Source: Anaerolineaceae bacterium UBA1363 (GTDB lineage: Bacteria > Chloroflexota > Anaerolineae > Anaerolineales > Anaerolineaceae). Taken from it: 64,000 nucleotides of DNA. The DNA lies in contig DBRR01000030.1 in assembly GCA_002306055.1 (NCBI GenBank), forward strand, positions 30,280 to 94,279, in the 5' to 3' direction. Position numbers and translations under genes: made by a program. This document shows positions 26,070 to 35,366 of the stretch, piece after piece. Under the pieces are notes generated by a model, which worked only from the letters and a program-made list of their open reading frames with translations, had not been told where the DNA came from and ran no database searches. Numbering within the stretch: position 1 is the first letter of the stretch; every line of letters starts with the position of its first letter.

Positions 26070-26615
26070 ATGAACAGACTACAAGAACAATATAAGAACG
26101 AAATCGCGCCAGCTCTGCAGAAAGAGCTCGGGTTGAAAAACGTCATGCAAATCCCGAAGATCACCAAAGTTGTGGTCAATATCGGTGTTGGCGAAGCGCT
26201 GGACAACCCCAAGGCTTTGGATGCTGCTGTGAACGATCTGACTATCATCACGGGTCAGAAGCCTGTTGTCATCGCCGCCAAGAAAGCCATTTCCAATTTC
26301 AAGCTGCGTGAAGGGCGTCAAATTGGCGTCAAAGTCACGTTGCGCGGAGAAAAGATGTGGGCATTTTTGGACCGCCTGATCAACGTTGCTCTGCCTCGTG
26401 TGCGTGACTTCCGTGGAATTTCAGCTGATTCCTTCGACGGACGTGGAAATTACACCCTCGGCCTGACTGAACAACTGATCTTCCCTGAGATCCAGTATGA
26501 CAAAATCGACAAAGTGCGTGGCATGGAAATCAGCATTGTGACAACTGCTGAGACTGATGACCATGCCCGGCAATTGCTGAGCAAATTCGGCATGCCTTTC
26601 AGGAAAGGAAACTAA
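26070..26615 (+). CDS. rplE: 50S ribosomal protein L5
   Basis: 181 aa, normal length. Core motifs KVVVNIGVGEA, GQKPVVIAAKKAISNFKLREG and a C-terminal GMEISIVTTAETD. Binds 5S rRNA. Stop overlaps the start of rpsN. Confidence 0.98.
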   Translation: MNRLQEQYKNEIAPALQKELGLKNVMQIPKITKVVVNIGVGEALDNPKALDAAVNDLTIITGQKPVVIAAKKAISNFKLREGRQIGVKVTLRGEKMWAFLDRLINVALPRVRDFRGISADSFDGRGNYTLGLTEQLIFPEIQYDKIDKVRGMEISIVTTAETDDHARQLLSKFGMPFRKGN

Positions 26616-26797
26616 TGGCTAAAAAGTGTATGCAATATCGCGAAATGCGGCGGAAATATCCGACGCGTGTTAGGAATCGCTGTCGTGTGTGCGGCAGACC
26701 GCGCGGTTATATGCGCAAATTTGGTCTTTGCCGTATTTGCTTCCGTGAATTAGCACTCGAGGGAAAAATCCCTGGTGTGACTAAATCATCCTGGTAA
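26615..26797 (+). CDS. rpsN: 30S ribosomal protein S14, zinc-binding (type Z)
   Basis: 60 aa, the short form. Zinc ligands C23-x2-C26 and C39-x2-C42 are intact, and the C-terminus GKIPGVTKSSW is typical. Because it is the zinc form, its level may depend on zinc; no zinc-independent paralogue is seen here. Confidence 0.97.
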   Translation: MAKKCMQYREMRRKYPTRVRNRCRVCGRPRGYMRKFGLCRICFRELALEGKIPGVTKSSW

Positions 26798-26817
26798 TTA
26801 GACCTGGAGGGATTAAG

Positions 26818-27231
26818 ATGACTATATCAGATCCGATTGCCGATATGTTAACGAGAATCCGCAATGTTGCCATGGTTGGCAAAACGACCGTGGCCATGCC
26901 GAGCTCGAAGCTCAAGAGTGAAGTTGCCCGTATTCTGACCGAAGAAGGTTATCTTGAGAGCTATGAAGTCGTTGATGGAAAAAGCGAAGCGCACAAAATT
27001 TTGCGCATGAAGCTGAAATACATCGGCGAACGCCGCCAACGCCGCCCGATTATCACGGGTTTGGAGCGCGTCAGCCATCCCGGCTGCCGTGTTTACACCT
27101 CCAAGAATGATATCCCCTGGGTATTATCCGGCATTGGTATCGCGATTTTATCAACCCCGAAGGGTATCATGACTGGCCAGCGCGCTCGCAAGATTGGCGT
27201 CGGCGGTGAGATCCTCTGCAAGGTTTGGTAG
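26818..27231 (+). CDS. rpsH: 30S ribosomal protein S8
   Basis: 137 aa. SDPIADMLTRIRN start and the C-terminal GIAILSTPKGIMTG signature. In other bacteria S8 is the autoregulator of the spc part of the operon. Ribosome binding site GGAGG. Confidence 0.97.
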   Translation: MTISDPIADMLTRIRNVAMVGKTTVAMPSSKLKSEVARILTEEGYLESYEVVDGKSEAHKILRMKLKYIGERRQRRPIITGLERVSHPGCRVYTSKNDIPWVLSGIGIAILSTPKGIMTGQRARKIGVGGEILCKVW

Positions 27232-27242
27232 GAGGAAGAGAA

Positions 27243-27791
27243 ATGTCGCGAATTGGTAAATTACCTATCACCCTGCCTAAGGGTGTGGAAGTAAAAATGG
27301 ATGGAAACAAGGTTTCCGTGAAGGGACCCAATGGGGTTCTTGAAGAGACCTTCTCTCCTGAGATTACGATAAAACTCGAAAATGGCATCATCACGGTGGA
27401 ACGACCCAGCGACGAACCCCGGATCCGGGCTCTGCACGGAACCACGCGCGCCCTGCTCAACAATATGGTCGTCGGCTGCGCAAAAGGTTTTGAGATCGTG
27501 CTGGAGTACAACGGTGTTGGTTACAGAGCCGAGTTGAAGGGGAAAGACCTGCTGTTGAACCTTGGATTTTCACATCCTGTGAATTTCCCTGCGCCCGACG
27601 GCATCACCTATGATGTGGATGCAAAAACCCGTCTGATCAAGGTCAAAGGACGTGACCGCCACCAGGTGGGGCAGGTAGCTGCGAATATCCGCATGTTGCG
27701 TCCACCGGAACACTACCATGGAACCGGTATTCGTTACCAGGGTGAGATTGTTAAACTTAAGGCTGGTAAAGCCGGGAAAACCGGTAAGTAG
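27243..27791 (+). CDS. rplF: 50S ribosomal protein L6
   Basis: 182 aa from ATG 27243 (MSRIGKLPITLPKGV). An upstream in-frame start at 27225 lies inside the rpsH stop region and is less likely. Two alpha-beta repeats, with the signature RPPEHYHGTGIRY at the end. Lies near the sarcin-ricin loop. Confidence 0.97.
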   Translation: MSRIGKLPITLPKGVEVKMDGNKVSVKGPNGVLEETFSPEITIKLENGIITVERPSDEPRIRALHGTTRALLNNMVVGCAKGFEIVLEYNGVGYRAELKGKDLLLNLGFSHPVNFPAPDGITYDVDAKTRLIKVKGRDRHQVGQVAANIRMLRPPEHYHGTGIRYQGEIVKLKAGKAGKTGK

Positions 27792-27803
27792 AGGTAAATG
27801 ACT

Positions 27804-28169
27804 ATGGCTAAAAAATCAAGAAACGCTGCTCGTTTACACCGTCATACTCGTGTGCGCAAGAAGGTCTTTGGCACACCAGAGCGTCCGCGTTTGAATGTTT
27901 TTCGCAGCATCAGCGAGATCTACGCCCAGGTAATTGATGATCACAGCGGTACAACTCTTGTTTCTGCCTCCACTGTGGATGCAGCGCTGCGCGAAGTCGT
28001 GAAGGGCAAGAACAAATCCGAACAGGCTATGCTTGTTGGCGAGGCGCTTGCCAAACGTGCCCTGGACAAAGGCATCAAAACCGTTGTCCTGGATCGTGGT
28101 GGTTACATCTACACCGGTCGTCTGAAAGCTCTGGCCGAAGGTGCTCGCAAGGGCGGGCTGGAATTCTAA
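27804..28169 (+). CDS. rplR: 50S ribosomal protein L18
   Basis: 121 aa from ATG 27804 (MAKKSRNAARLHRH). The ATG at 27798 is only three bases after GAGG, so the second is better spaced. It binds 5S rRNA with L5 (RPRLNVFRSISEIYAQVIDD and C-terminal LDRGGYIYTGRLKALAEGARKGGLEF pattern). Confidence 0.96.
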   Translation: MAKKSRNAARLHRHTRVRKKVFGTPERPRLNVFRSISEIYAQVIDDHSGTTLVSASTVDAALREVVKGKNKSEQAMLVGEALAKRALDKGIKTVVLDRGGYIYTGRLKALAEGARKGGLEF

Positions 28170-28181
28170 AACGAGGATACT

Positions 28182-28706
28182 ATGGAAGAATATCAAGGAT
28201 TAGAAACTCAATACGACGAACGTGTGATTGACATCGCGCGCGTTGCCAAGGTTGTCAAAGGCGGTCGCCGCTTTTCGTTCCGCGTGACCCTCGTGGTCGG
28301 CGATAATAACGGGAATGTTGGCCTGGGCACAGGCAAGGCACTGGCTGTTCCGGATGCAATGCGTAAAGCAACCGAGCGTGCGTATAAGAATATGAAGAAA
28401 GTCAGCCTGATGGGTACAACCATTGCCCACGAGGTGACTGGCAGCCAAAGTGGCGCGAAAGTGCTGCTGAAGCCGGCTTCGGCTGGTACTGGTGTTATCG
28501 CAGCGGGTGGTGTGCGCGCGGTTTGTGAAGCTGCAGGGATCAAAGACATTCTTACCAAGTCTCTGGGCTCTTCAAACATGCTCAACATCGTCCAGGCTAC
28601 GTTCGATGCCTTATCCCAGCTGAAGTCGCCTGCTACGGTGGCTGCGGAACGCGGTAAGGACGTGCAGGATGTGACACCATATTGGGAGCGGAGGAAGAAT
28701 GGCTAA
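28182..28706 (+). CDS. rpsE: 30S ribosomal protein S5
   Basis: 174 aa. Family motif KGGRRFSFRVTLVVGD and the central GTTIAHEV/GSQSGAKVLLKPASAGTG region. Contributes to decoding accuracy and mRNA unwinding. Overlaps rpmD by eight bases. Confidence 0.97.
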   Translation: MEEYQGLETQYDERVIDIARVAKVVKGGRRFSFRVTLVVGDNNGNVGLGTGKALAVPDAMRKATERAYKNMKKVSLMGTTIAHEVTGSQSGAKVLLKPASAGTGVIAAGGVRAVCEAAGIKDILTKSLGSSNMLNIVQATFDALSQLKSPATVAAERGKDVQDVTPYWERRKNG

Positions 28707-28905
28707 GAAACAGTCCAACACTCTTCGAATCAAATTGGTGAAAAGCGGCATCGGCTATCCCGTCCGCACCAAACGAACACTCGAAGCACTCGGCTTCCAC
28801 AATCTCAACCAGGTGGTTGAGCATGAGGATAGCGAGGCTCTGCGTGGTATGCTGACAAAGGTCTCACATTTAGTTGAGATTGTGTCGGACACTGAGGAGA
28901 AGTAA
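28699..28905 (+). CDS. rpmD: 50S ribosomal protein L30
   Basis: 68 aa, slightly longer than the usual ~60. LRIKLVKSGIGYPVRTKRTLEALGF matches the family; Ser replaces the usual Lys-rich loop partner. Starts inside rpsE, so translation is coupled. Confidence 0.95.
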   Translation: MAKKQSNTLRIKLVKSGIGYPVRTKRTLEALGFHNLNQVVEHEDSEALRGMLTKVSHLVEIVSDTEEK

Positions 28906-28907
28906 GC

Positions 28908-29366
28908 ATGCAATTACATGATCTCAAACCGAACGAAGGCGCAAAAAAAGCGCGCAAGCGTGTAGGTCGGGGTACTGGTAGCGGCGCTGGCAAGACTGCT
29001 GGTCGCGGTACCAAAGGCCAGAACGCACGCAGTGGCGGTGGCGTACGCCAGTATCATATGGGCGGTAACCTGCCCATCTTCCGCAAGCTGCCTTTCCTGC
29101 GTGGTGAGGGCTTTACCCCACCCAATCGCGTACGCTACGCGGAAGTAAACCTGGACGCATTGCAGGGCTTCAAGGCTGGTGACGAAGTCACCCCCGAGAG
29201 CCTCAAAGCGATGGGATTGTTGAAAAGCAAAAATTTGCCTATCAAAATCATGGGTCGTGGTGAAATCAACGTTGCCCTGAAAATCAAGGCTCACAAGGTG
29301 ACTGAAGGCGCTCGCCAGAAGATTGAAAAAGCTGGCGGAACTATCGAGACATTGACACTTTCGTAG
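28908..29366 (+). CDS. rplO: 50S ribosomal protein L15
   Basis: 152 aa. MQLHDLKPNEGAKKARKRVG start, Gly/Arg-rich N-terminal tail, and C-terminal signature (NVALKIKAHKVTEGARQKIE). Immediately upstream of secY as in most bacteria. Confidence 0.97.
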   Translation: MQLHDLKPNEGAKKARKRVGRGTGSGAGKTAGRGTKGQNARSGGGVRQYHMGGNLPIFRKLPFLRGEGFTPPNRVRYAEVNLDALQGFKAGDEVTPESLKAMGLLKSKNLPIKIMGRGEINVALKIKAHKVTEGARQKIEKAGGTIETLTLS

Positions 29367-29383
29367 CTAAGAGGAGATAAGTG

Positions 29384-30715
29384 ATGAAACGATCATCCTG
29401 GCGTTACCTGTGGAAATCTGAGGATATCCGCAACAAGCTGTTGATTTCGCTGTTGCTGCTGGCAATTTACCGCCTGGCAGCTAACATTCCAGTTCCTGGC
29501 ATCAATCGTGCCGCTGTTGCCGCGTTGTCGCAGCAGACTGGGGCTGGCGGTAACCTGGTGAACTTGCTTGATCTGCTTTCTGGTGGAGCGGTATCCAGAT
29601 TCTCTGTGCTTGCCATGGGTGTTTACCCGTATATCACTGCCCAAATTATTCTGCAACTACTCACGCCGGTTATCCCAGCGTTGGAGCAAAAAATGAAGGA
29701 TGACCCCCGCGAAGGTCGTATCTGGATGGAAAAATGGACTGTTATTCTGACCATCCCGATGGCGCTCCTTTCGGCTTTTGGGCAAATTAATATCTTTAAC
29801 TCCATGTTAGGTGGCAGCACGGTCATTGAGCAATGGGGCTTCACTGGAGCCCGATTGTTACCGACCGTTACCGCCATCATCAGCATGGTTGGTGGTACGA
29901 TGTTTGGCATTTGGATTGGTCAATTGATCTCTGAATACGGCTTGCGCAATCAGGGTCTGTCGTTGATTATTTTTGCGGGTATTGTCTCGCGCTTCCCGGT
30001 TACGATTGCCCAGATGTTCAACTCGAAAGAGGCGTGGTGGGTATTTGCGGTGGTGCTGATCGTCTTTGTGCTGACGATCCTGGCGATTGTATTTGTCCAG
30101 GGTGGACGGCGCAACATCCCGGTTCTGTTCCCAGGACGGCGGATCGGCAACCGTATGTCCATGCCAGTGCGCAGCCAACTGCCGCTGATGGTCAACATGG
30201 CCGGTATGATCCCGATCATTTTTGCCCAGTCATTCCTGACTTTCCCGGCGATTTTGTCTTCATTCTTTATCAATTCTCAAACCGTGTGGGTGAATAACGT
30301 ATCCAACTGGCTCTATAGGGCCTTTGGTGGCGATACCTGGTGGTATCCAATTATGTTCTTCGTCCTGGTTGTTGCGTTTGCGTACTTCTACACCGACGTA
30401 CTTTTCCAGCAGCAGAACTATGGCGATAACCTGAAAAAGCAAGGTGCTCAGATCCCCGGTGTTGTGCGTGGCAAACCCACGCAGGATTACCTGACCCGTG
30501 TCCAGCGGCGCATTACTCTGCCTGGCGCGCTCTTCCTCGGCTTGGTGGCAATTTTGCCCTACATTATGGGATACTTCCTGCCAGATAACAGTGCAGGTGT
30601 GCAGCTGATGCAGGCTTCTGGTCTCCTGATCGTAGTTGGCACAATCCGTGAGACGGTTGAGTTGATCGAGACCGAACTGCGCATGCACGGCTATGATGAT
30701 AGGTTGATCAACTAA
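29384..30715 (+). CDS. secY: Preprotein translocase subunit SecY
   Basis: 443 aa from ATG 29384, after GAGGAG; a GTG three bases upstream is the alternative. Ten membrane helices; the family motif near helix 2 (SGGAVSRFSVLAMGVYPYI) and the cytoplasmic loops (RRNIPVLFPGRR, QGAQIPGVVRGKPT) are present. Forms the SecYEG export channel. Confidence 0.97.
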   Translation: MKRSSWRYLWKSEDIRNKLLISLLLLAIYRLAANIPVPGINRAAVAALSQQTGAGGNLVNLLDLLSGGAVSRFSVLAMGVYPYITAQIILQLLTPVIPALEQKMKDDPREGRIWMEKWTVILTIPMALLSAFGQINIFNSMLGGSTVIEQWGFTGARLLPTVTAIISMVGGTMFGIWIGQLISEYGLRNQGLSLIIFAGIVSRFPVTIAQMFNSKEAWWVFAVVLIVFVLTILAIVFVQGGRRNIPVLFPGRRIGNRMSMPVRSQLPLMVNMAGMIPIIFAQSFLTFPAILSSFFINSQTVWVNNVSNWLYRAFGGDTWWYPIMFFVLVVAFAYFYTDVLFQQQNYGDNLKKQGAQIPGVVRGKPTQDYLTRVQRRITLPGALFLGLVAILPYIMGYFLPDNSAGVQLMQASGLLIVVGTIRETVELIETELRMHGYDDRLIN

Positions 30716-30730
30716 GCTGGAGATTATTAA

Positions 30731-31384
30731 ATGAATGAGAAAGCCACTTACATCGTCATGCTGGGTCCTCCGGGAGCCGGCAAGGGCACTCAGGCCAAGA
30801 TCCTGGCTGAAAAGCTGGGTTTGGTACACATTTCGACCGGAGATCTCTTCCGGGAAAATCTGAGCCAGGAGACAGAGCTGGGTAAGTTGGCTTCAAGCTA
30901 CATGGCCAAGGGTGAACTGGTACCAGACGGTGTGACTATCGCGATGGTAAAAGAACGCCTTTCAAGACCGGATTGTGCGAAGGGAGCCGTGATGGACGGT
31001 TTCCCGCGCACGCCGGCACAGGCTGAAGCGTTTGAAACCCTTTTGGCTGAGATTGGTGGCAAGGTTGATTTAGTGCCTTTCATCAGCGTGCCAAATGATG
31101 TGCTGGTTGAGCGTCTCAGCGGTCGCTGGGTGAGCCATGCCGGACGTGTTTATCATGCCCTCTATAACCCGCCCAAGGTCAAGTGGGTGGACGATGTGGA
31201 CGGTTCACCCCTCTACCAGCGGGACGATGACAAGCCTGAGACGGTTTTGCACCGGATCAATGTGTACTACGACCAGACATCCCCTCTGATTGAATTCTAT
31301 CGTCAGGCAGGAAAGTTGGTGGAGATCGACGGCACAAAGGAAATTGAGCAAGTCACGGAAGATTTGCTGAAAGCTGTTGCGTAA
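30731..31384 (+). CDS. adk: Adenylate kinase
   Basis: 217 aa. P-loop GPPGAGKGTQ at the N-terminus, DGFPRTPAQAEAFE, and a long LID (SGRWVSHAGRVYHALYNPP) that lacks the four zinc Cys. Converts AMP + ATP to 2 ADP. Standard position between secY and map; stop overlaps the map start. Confidence 0.97.
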   Translation: MNEKATYIVMLGPPGAGKGTQAKILAEKLGLVHISTGDLFRENLSQETELGKLASSYMAKGELVPDGVTIAMVKERLSRPDCAKGAVMDGFPRTPAQAEAFETLLAEIGGKVDLVPFISVPNDVLVERLSGRWVSHAGRVYHALYNPPKVKWVDDVDGSPLYQRDDDKPETVLHRINVYYDQTSPLIEFYRQAGKLVEIDGTKEIEQVTEDLLKAVA

Positions 31385-32157
31385 TGTTTGAAAATAGCAT
31401 TAATCTCAAGTCAGAAGCGGAACTCGCCATAATGCGGGAAGCTGGTCGTTTGAATGCCATGACGCTCGAGGCTGTGAAAGCAGAAATCCGACCAGGCGTG
31501 AGCACTGGTGAACTAAATGAGGTCGCTGAAAGCTTTCAGCGAGCTCATGGAGTTTACTCGCCCTTTAAGAATTATGACCCCGGAATCGGGGTACCCTTCC
31601 CAGGGAGTATCTGCACCAGCATCAATGAAGAAATGGTGCACGGCATTCCCGGCAAGCGTAAGCTAAAAGAAGGCGACATCATTTCGATTGACTGCGGTAC
31701 GGTCTATGAAGGTTTCGTAGGCGATTCAGCTTTTACGGTTGGTGTCGGCGAGATTTCAACGGAAGCCCAGCGGTTGATCGATGTAACCAAAAAAGCGTTG
31801 GAAATTGCCACATCTCTGATGGTTCCGGGAAATCGCAGTGGTGATGTTGGTTCGGCGATCGAAGAGTACGTGGAAAGTCATGGTTTTCACTGCACGCACA
31901 CCTATACCGGTCATGGTGTCGGACGTGCGATGCACGAAAGCCCGCAGTTGCCCAACTACGGTGTGCCTGGGCAAGGTTTTTTACTGCGTGAAGGTATGAC
32001 AATCGCGATTGAGCCGATGGTGCTGGTTGGCACGCGGCGCACCAAGACCTTGCGCAATCAATGGACTGTTGTATCTGTGGACGGGTCGTTGACCGCGCAT
32101 CAGGAAAATACAATAGCAGTAACCAAGGAAGGCTCGCTGGTTTTGACCAGTTTGTAG
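31384..32157 (+). CDS. map: Methionine aminopeptidase, type I
   Basis: 257 aa. Metal ligands are in the expected segments: ISIDCGTVYEGFVGDSA (Asp, Asp), TGHGVGRAMHESP (His), and EPMV plus a C-terminal QENTIAV Glu. Removes the N-terminal Met from new proteins. No N-terminal zinc-finger extension. Confidence 0.97.
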   Translation: MFENSINLKSEAELAIMREAGRLNAMTLEAVKAEIRPGVSTGELNEVAESFQRAHGVYSPFKNYDPGIGVPFPGSICTSINEEMVHGIPGKRKLKEGDIISIDCGTVYEGFVGDSAFTVGVGEISTEAQRLIDVTKKALEIATSLMVPGNRSGDVGSAIEEYVESHGFHCTHTYTGHGVGRAMHESPQLPNYGVPGQGFLLREGMTIAIEPMVLVGTRRTKTLRNQWTVVSVDGSLTAHQENTIAVTKEGSLVLTSL

Positions 32158-32164
32158 CTAAACC

Positions 32165-32193
32165 TTGTCAATAGTGAACGATAAAGATATAAT
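32165..32193 (+). promoter_or_regulatory. Strong internal promoter before rpmJ-rpsM
   Basis: TTGTCA, 17-base spacer, TATAAT (32188-32193), 36 bases before rpmJ and just after the map stop. It probably drives the alpha part of the cluster (rpmJ-rpsM-rpsK-rpsD-rpoA-rplQ) independently of the upstream promoter. Confidence 0.8.
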
Positions 32194-32228
32194 AGATTCT
32201 TTGCGGATAGAAGAAGGAGTTAAGACTG

Positions 32229-32342
32229 ATGAAAGTATCAGCATCGATAAAGAAACGCTGTAACAAGTGCAAGATCGTCAAAAGAGACGGTCGGCTTTAT
32301 GTTATTTGTCCCAATACCCGCCACAAGCAGCGACAAGGATAA
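32229..32342 (+). CDS. rpmJ: 50S ribosomal protein L36
   Basis: 37 aa, a short gene easily missed. It translates as MKVSASIKKRCNKCKIVKRD and ends NTRHKQRQG. The zinc ligands C-x2-C...C...H are complete (Cys11, Cys14, Cys27, His32). AGAAGGAG precedes the ATG. infA, the usual upstream gene, is absent from this spot. Confidence 0.96.
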   Translation: MKVSASIKKRCNKCKIVKRDGRLYVICPNTRHKQRQG

Positions 32343-32353
32343 GGAATCATACT

Positions 32354-32743
32354 ATGGCTCGTATAGAAGGTGTTGACCTCCCGCGCAACAAGCGCATTCA
32401 GATCGGTTTGCGGTATATCTACGGTATCGGACCAAAGACTGCGGATGAAATTCTGGCAGCCACTGGCGTCGATCCTGATATCCGGGTAAAAGACTTACCC
32501 GAAACCGAGGTTTCGAAACTACGTGATTACATCGGGCAAAACCTCAAGGTCGAAGGTGACCTTCGTCGGGAAGTCCAGATGAACATCAAGCGTTTGGTTG
32601 AGATTGGTTGTTATCGTGGTTTGCGCCACCGCCACAACCTCCCAGTACGCGGTCAGAATACCCGCACCAACGCACGCACACGCAAGGGTCCCAAGCGCAC
32701 CGTCGCCGGTCGTGGACGCCGCCGTGGAGCGACCAAGAAATAG
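32354..32743 (+). CDS. rpsM: 30S ribosomal protein S13
   Basis: 129 aa from ATG 32354 (MARIEGVDLPRNKRI); the longer in-frame start at 32267 lies inside rpmJ. Helix-two-turn-helix and the basic C-terminal signature GLRHRHNLPVRGQNTRTNAR. Contacts P-site tRNA and S19. Confidence 0.97.
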   Translation: MARIEGVDLPRNKRIQIGLRYIYGIGPKTADEILAATGVDPDIRVKDLPETEVSKLRDYIGQNLKVEGDLRREVQMNIKRLVEIGCYRGLRHRHNLPVRGQNTRTNARTRKGPKRTVAGRGRRRGATKK

Positions 32744-32845
32744 TAATGAACTGAACAGCAAGCTTGGGGTGGGGTTCCCTTTCTCCCCAGCGGCAACCTG
32801 AAGCTCTGCTGTGACAGACATGTAAAGATTTAGTGAGGAAGAATT

Positions 32846-33250
32846 ATGGCAAAACAAGCACGTACAGCGCGGCGCGCGACCACTTCGCGTAAGGTCAAAC
32901 GCCAGATTTCGACAGGACAGGTGCACGTCTTTGCGTCCTTCAATAACACCATCGTGACCATCACGGATTTGCAGGGCAATACCATTTGCTGGGGCAGTTC
33001 CGGGTCAGCTGGTTTTAAGGGATCACGCAAGAGCACCCCATTTGCTGCAAGAATGGCAGCCGAGCAAACCGTGAAGGCAGCCCAGCAGATGGGTCTTCAG
33101 GAAGTTGAACTATTCGTCAAGGGTCCTGGTCCTGGTCGGGAAGCTGCAATTCGTGCAGTCCAATCGTTGGGCATTCGTGTGCGCAAGATCGCAGATGTGA
33201 CGCCCGTGCCCCATAATGGCTGCCGACCTCCCAAGAAACGCCGCGTGTAA
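32846..33250 (+). CDS. rpsK: 30S ribosomal protein S11
   Basis: 134 aa. Family motifs GQVHVFASFNNTIVTITD and the C-terminal signature ADVTPVPHNGCRPPKKRRV. Platform protein next to the mRNA exit. A ~100-base gap with a GGGG/CCCC hairpin (about 32764-32790) separates it from rpsM. Confidence 0.98.
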   Translation: MAKQARTARRATTSRKVKRQISTGQVHVFASFNNTIVTITDLQGNTICWGSSGSAGFKGSRKSTPFAARMAAEQTVKAAQQMGLQEVELFVKGPGPGREAAIRAVQSLGIRVRKIADVTPVPHNGCRPPKKRRV

Positions 33251-33273
33251 TCAATAAAAAGGAAATTGTTAAA

Positions 33274-33912
33274 ATGGCAAGATATACAGAAGCAGTTTGT
33301 CGTTTGTGCCGCCGGGAAGGCGAGAAGTTGTTCCTCAAGGGTGAGCGTTGCTATACTCCGAAATGCTCCTTTGAGAAACGCAGTTATGCTCCTGGCATGC
33401 ATGGAAAAATGAACGCCGGTCGCCCAGGTCGCGAATCTGACTATGGCAAGCAACTGCGCGCCAAGCAGAAAGTTCGCCGGGTATACGGGGTTTACGAACG
33501 CCAGTTCCGCCGCTTTTATGGGCAGGCTTTGCGCATGCGTGGTCAGACTGGTCCAAACCTTTTGACCATCCTTGAAACCCGTCTGGACAATGTGGTCTAT
33601 CGACTTGGTTTTGCAGCCAGCCGCGCCCAGGCGCGTATCCTGGTGAGCCATGGTCACTTTTTGGTGAATGGTCAGCGCGCTGATATCCCCTCTTTCAGTG
33701 TCAAGGCAGATGATGTCATCACTGTAAAAGAAAAGTCCAAGGAAACGGTCTACTTCAAGAATTTGCGTGAAGAAGCCGAAGGGCGGACTGTGCCAACCTG
33801 GTTGGCGCGCGACCTGACCAATCTTTCTGGTCGGATGCTGCGCAACCCCGAACGTTCAGAAATTGATGGCAATCTCAACGAGCAGTTGGTTGTTGAGTAC
33901 TACTCACGCTAA
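33274..33912 (+). CDS. rpsD: 30S ribosomal protein S4
   Basis: 212 aa. N-terminal zinc-type cluster (CRLCRREGEKLFLKGERCYTPKCSF: four Cys) and the S4 RNA-binding domain (RLDNVVYRLGFAASRAQARILVSHGH). 16S rRNA assembly starter; in other bacteria represses the alpha operon. Confidence 0.98.
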   Translation: MARYTEAVCRLCRREGEKLFLKGERCYTPKCSFEKRSYAPGMHGKMNAGRPGRESDYGKQLRAKQKVRRVYGVYERQFRRFYGQALRMRGQTGPNLLTILETRLDNVVYRLGFAASRAQARILVSHGHFLVNGQRADIPSFSVKADDVITVKEKSKETVYFKNLREEAEGRTVPTWLARDLTNLSGRMLRNPERSEIDGNLNEQLVVEYYSR

Positions 33913-33963
33913 TCTGAGGACTTGTTCAGTCTTACCTAAACGTTAGACTGGTTAGGGGTAACC

Positions 33964-34932
33964 GTGACAGGAAATATGGAAATGGTAACACCAAAAATTG
34001 AACGGACTGAAGAGTCCCGCGACTATGGAAAATTTACGATCAGCCCACTGGACCGTGGCTTTGGTGTCACGCTCGGAAATGCGCTGCGCAGGACTCTGCT
34101 CTCTTCATTGAAGGGTGCGGCGGTCAGCTCAGTCCGGATCACCGATGTGATGCACGAGTTCAGCACCATCAAAGGTGTGCGGGAAGACGTCATCCAGGTA
34201 ATGCTGCAGATCAAACTGCTGCGCTTCAAACTCCACAACGTGGAAAGCGCCACCATCAGCCTGGATGTAAAAGGCGAAGGCACCATCACAGCGGCAGATT
34301 TACGCTGCCCTCCTGAGGTGGAAGTGGTCAACCCCGATCTTTATCTGTTCAGCATCAATGAAAATGATGCCCACGTGGAGATGGATATGACGGTTGAGTC
34401 CGGCAGAGGTTATCTGCCCGCGGGGGAGCGAGCAGATAGATTGCCTATCGGCGTGCTGCCGGTGGACGCGATTTTCTCGCCGGTGCGGCGTGTAAACTGG
34501 AGCGTGACAAACGCCCGCGTTGGTCAAAGCACCAATTTTGATCGACTGCAGCTTGAAATCTGGACTGATGGCACACTCTCCCCGGAGAAGGCGCTGATTG
34601 AATCATCTCAACTCTTGATGGAGCAGCTGCGCATCATCAGCGGCACCAGCGAGGATTCCCTCGTGAAACCCGCGGTTCAGCCCGAGATTGAGACGACATT
34701 TGTCAGCAAAGACGTCATCGAGACCCCAATCGAGGCCCTGGATCTGACCGTACGCGTCTTCAACGCTTTGAAGCGAACTGGTATCACCACTGTGGGTGAT
34801 GTGCTGGAGCTGCTGGACAAAGGCGAAAGTGCCATGCTGTCCATCCGTAATTTCGGTGACAAGAGTCTCGCAGAGCTGAAAGCGGCCATGGTCGAAAAAG
34901 GTTATCTGGAAAAAGAAGAAGAAGTGGAGTAA
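33964..34932 (+). CDS. rpoA: RNA polymerase alpha subunit
   Basis: 322 aa with a GTG start after AGGGG; ATG at 33976 is an alternative. N-terminal assembly domain (GFGVTLGNALRRTLLSSLKGAA) and C-terminal domain (LDLTVRVFNALKRTGITTVGDVL, SIRNFGDKSLAEL) that contacts UP elements and activators. Confidence 0.98.
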   Translation: MTGNMEMVTPKIERTEESRDYGKFTISPLDRGFGVTLGNALRRTLLSSLKGAAVSSVRITDVMHEFSTIKGVREDVIQVMLQIKLLRFKLHNVESATISLDVKGEGTITAADLRCPPEVEVVNPDLYLFSINENDAHVEMDMTVESGRGYLPAGERADRLPIGVLPVDAIFSPVRRVNWSVTNARVGQSTNFDRLQLEIWTDGTLSPEKALIESSQLLMEQLRIISGTSEDSLVKPAVQPEIETTFVSKDVIETPIEALDLTVRVFNALKRTGITTVGDVLELLDKGESAMLSIRNFGDKSLAELKAAMVEKGYLEKEEEVE

Positions 34933-34938
34933 AAAGAT

Positions 34939-35322
34939 ATGCGGCATCACGTTAAAGGTTACCGGCTCAACAGATCGATGGGTCACCGCACTTCCATGCG
35001 AAAGACCATGATCAAACAACTGTTTGAGCATGAGAAAATACAGACCACCCTGGCGAAGGCAAAGTCCATCCAGCCAGATGCTGAAAAGTTGATCACGCTG
35101 GCGCGCAACGCACAAAAAGGCGATGACATCATGAAGATCAACGCGCGCAGGCAGGTTGCAGCCAGCCTCGGCAACAACAGCAACGAAGTTGTTAAGAAAC
35201 TGTTCGATGACATCGCTCCGCGTTTCTCGACCCGCAAGGGCGGCTACACGCGTCTGCTCAAACTCGGTCCCAGGCTCGGCGACAATGCTGAGATGGTACT
35301 GCTTGAGCTCGTGAGCGAGTAG
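34939..35322 (+). CDS. rplQ: 50S ribosomal protein L17
   Basis: 127 aa. MRHHVKGYRLNRSMGHRTSM start and the signature KRGGYTR-type segment (TRKGGYTRLLKLGPRLGDNAEM). Follows rpoA by six bases. Confidence 0.97.
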   Translation: MRHHVKGYRLNRSMGHRTSMRKTMIKQLFEHEKIQTTLAKAKSIQPDAEKLITLARNAQKGDDIMKINARRQVAASLGNNSNEVVKKLFDDIAPRFSTRKGGYTRLLKLGPRLGDNAEMVLLELVSE

Positions 35323-35366
35323 ACAGCAGATTTGTTAGATTAGCCTTTCACGAGAAAGCGAAAGGC

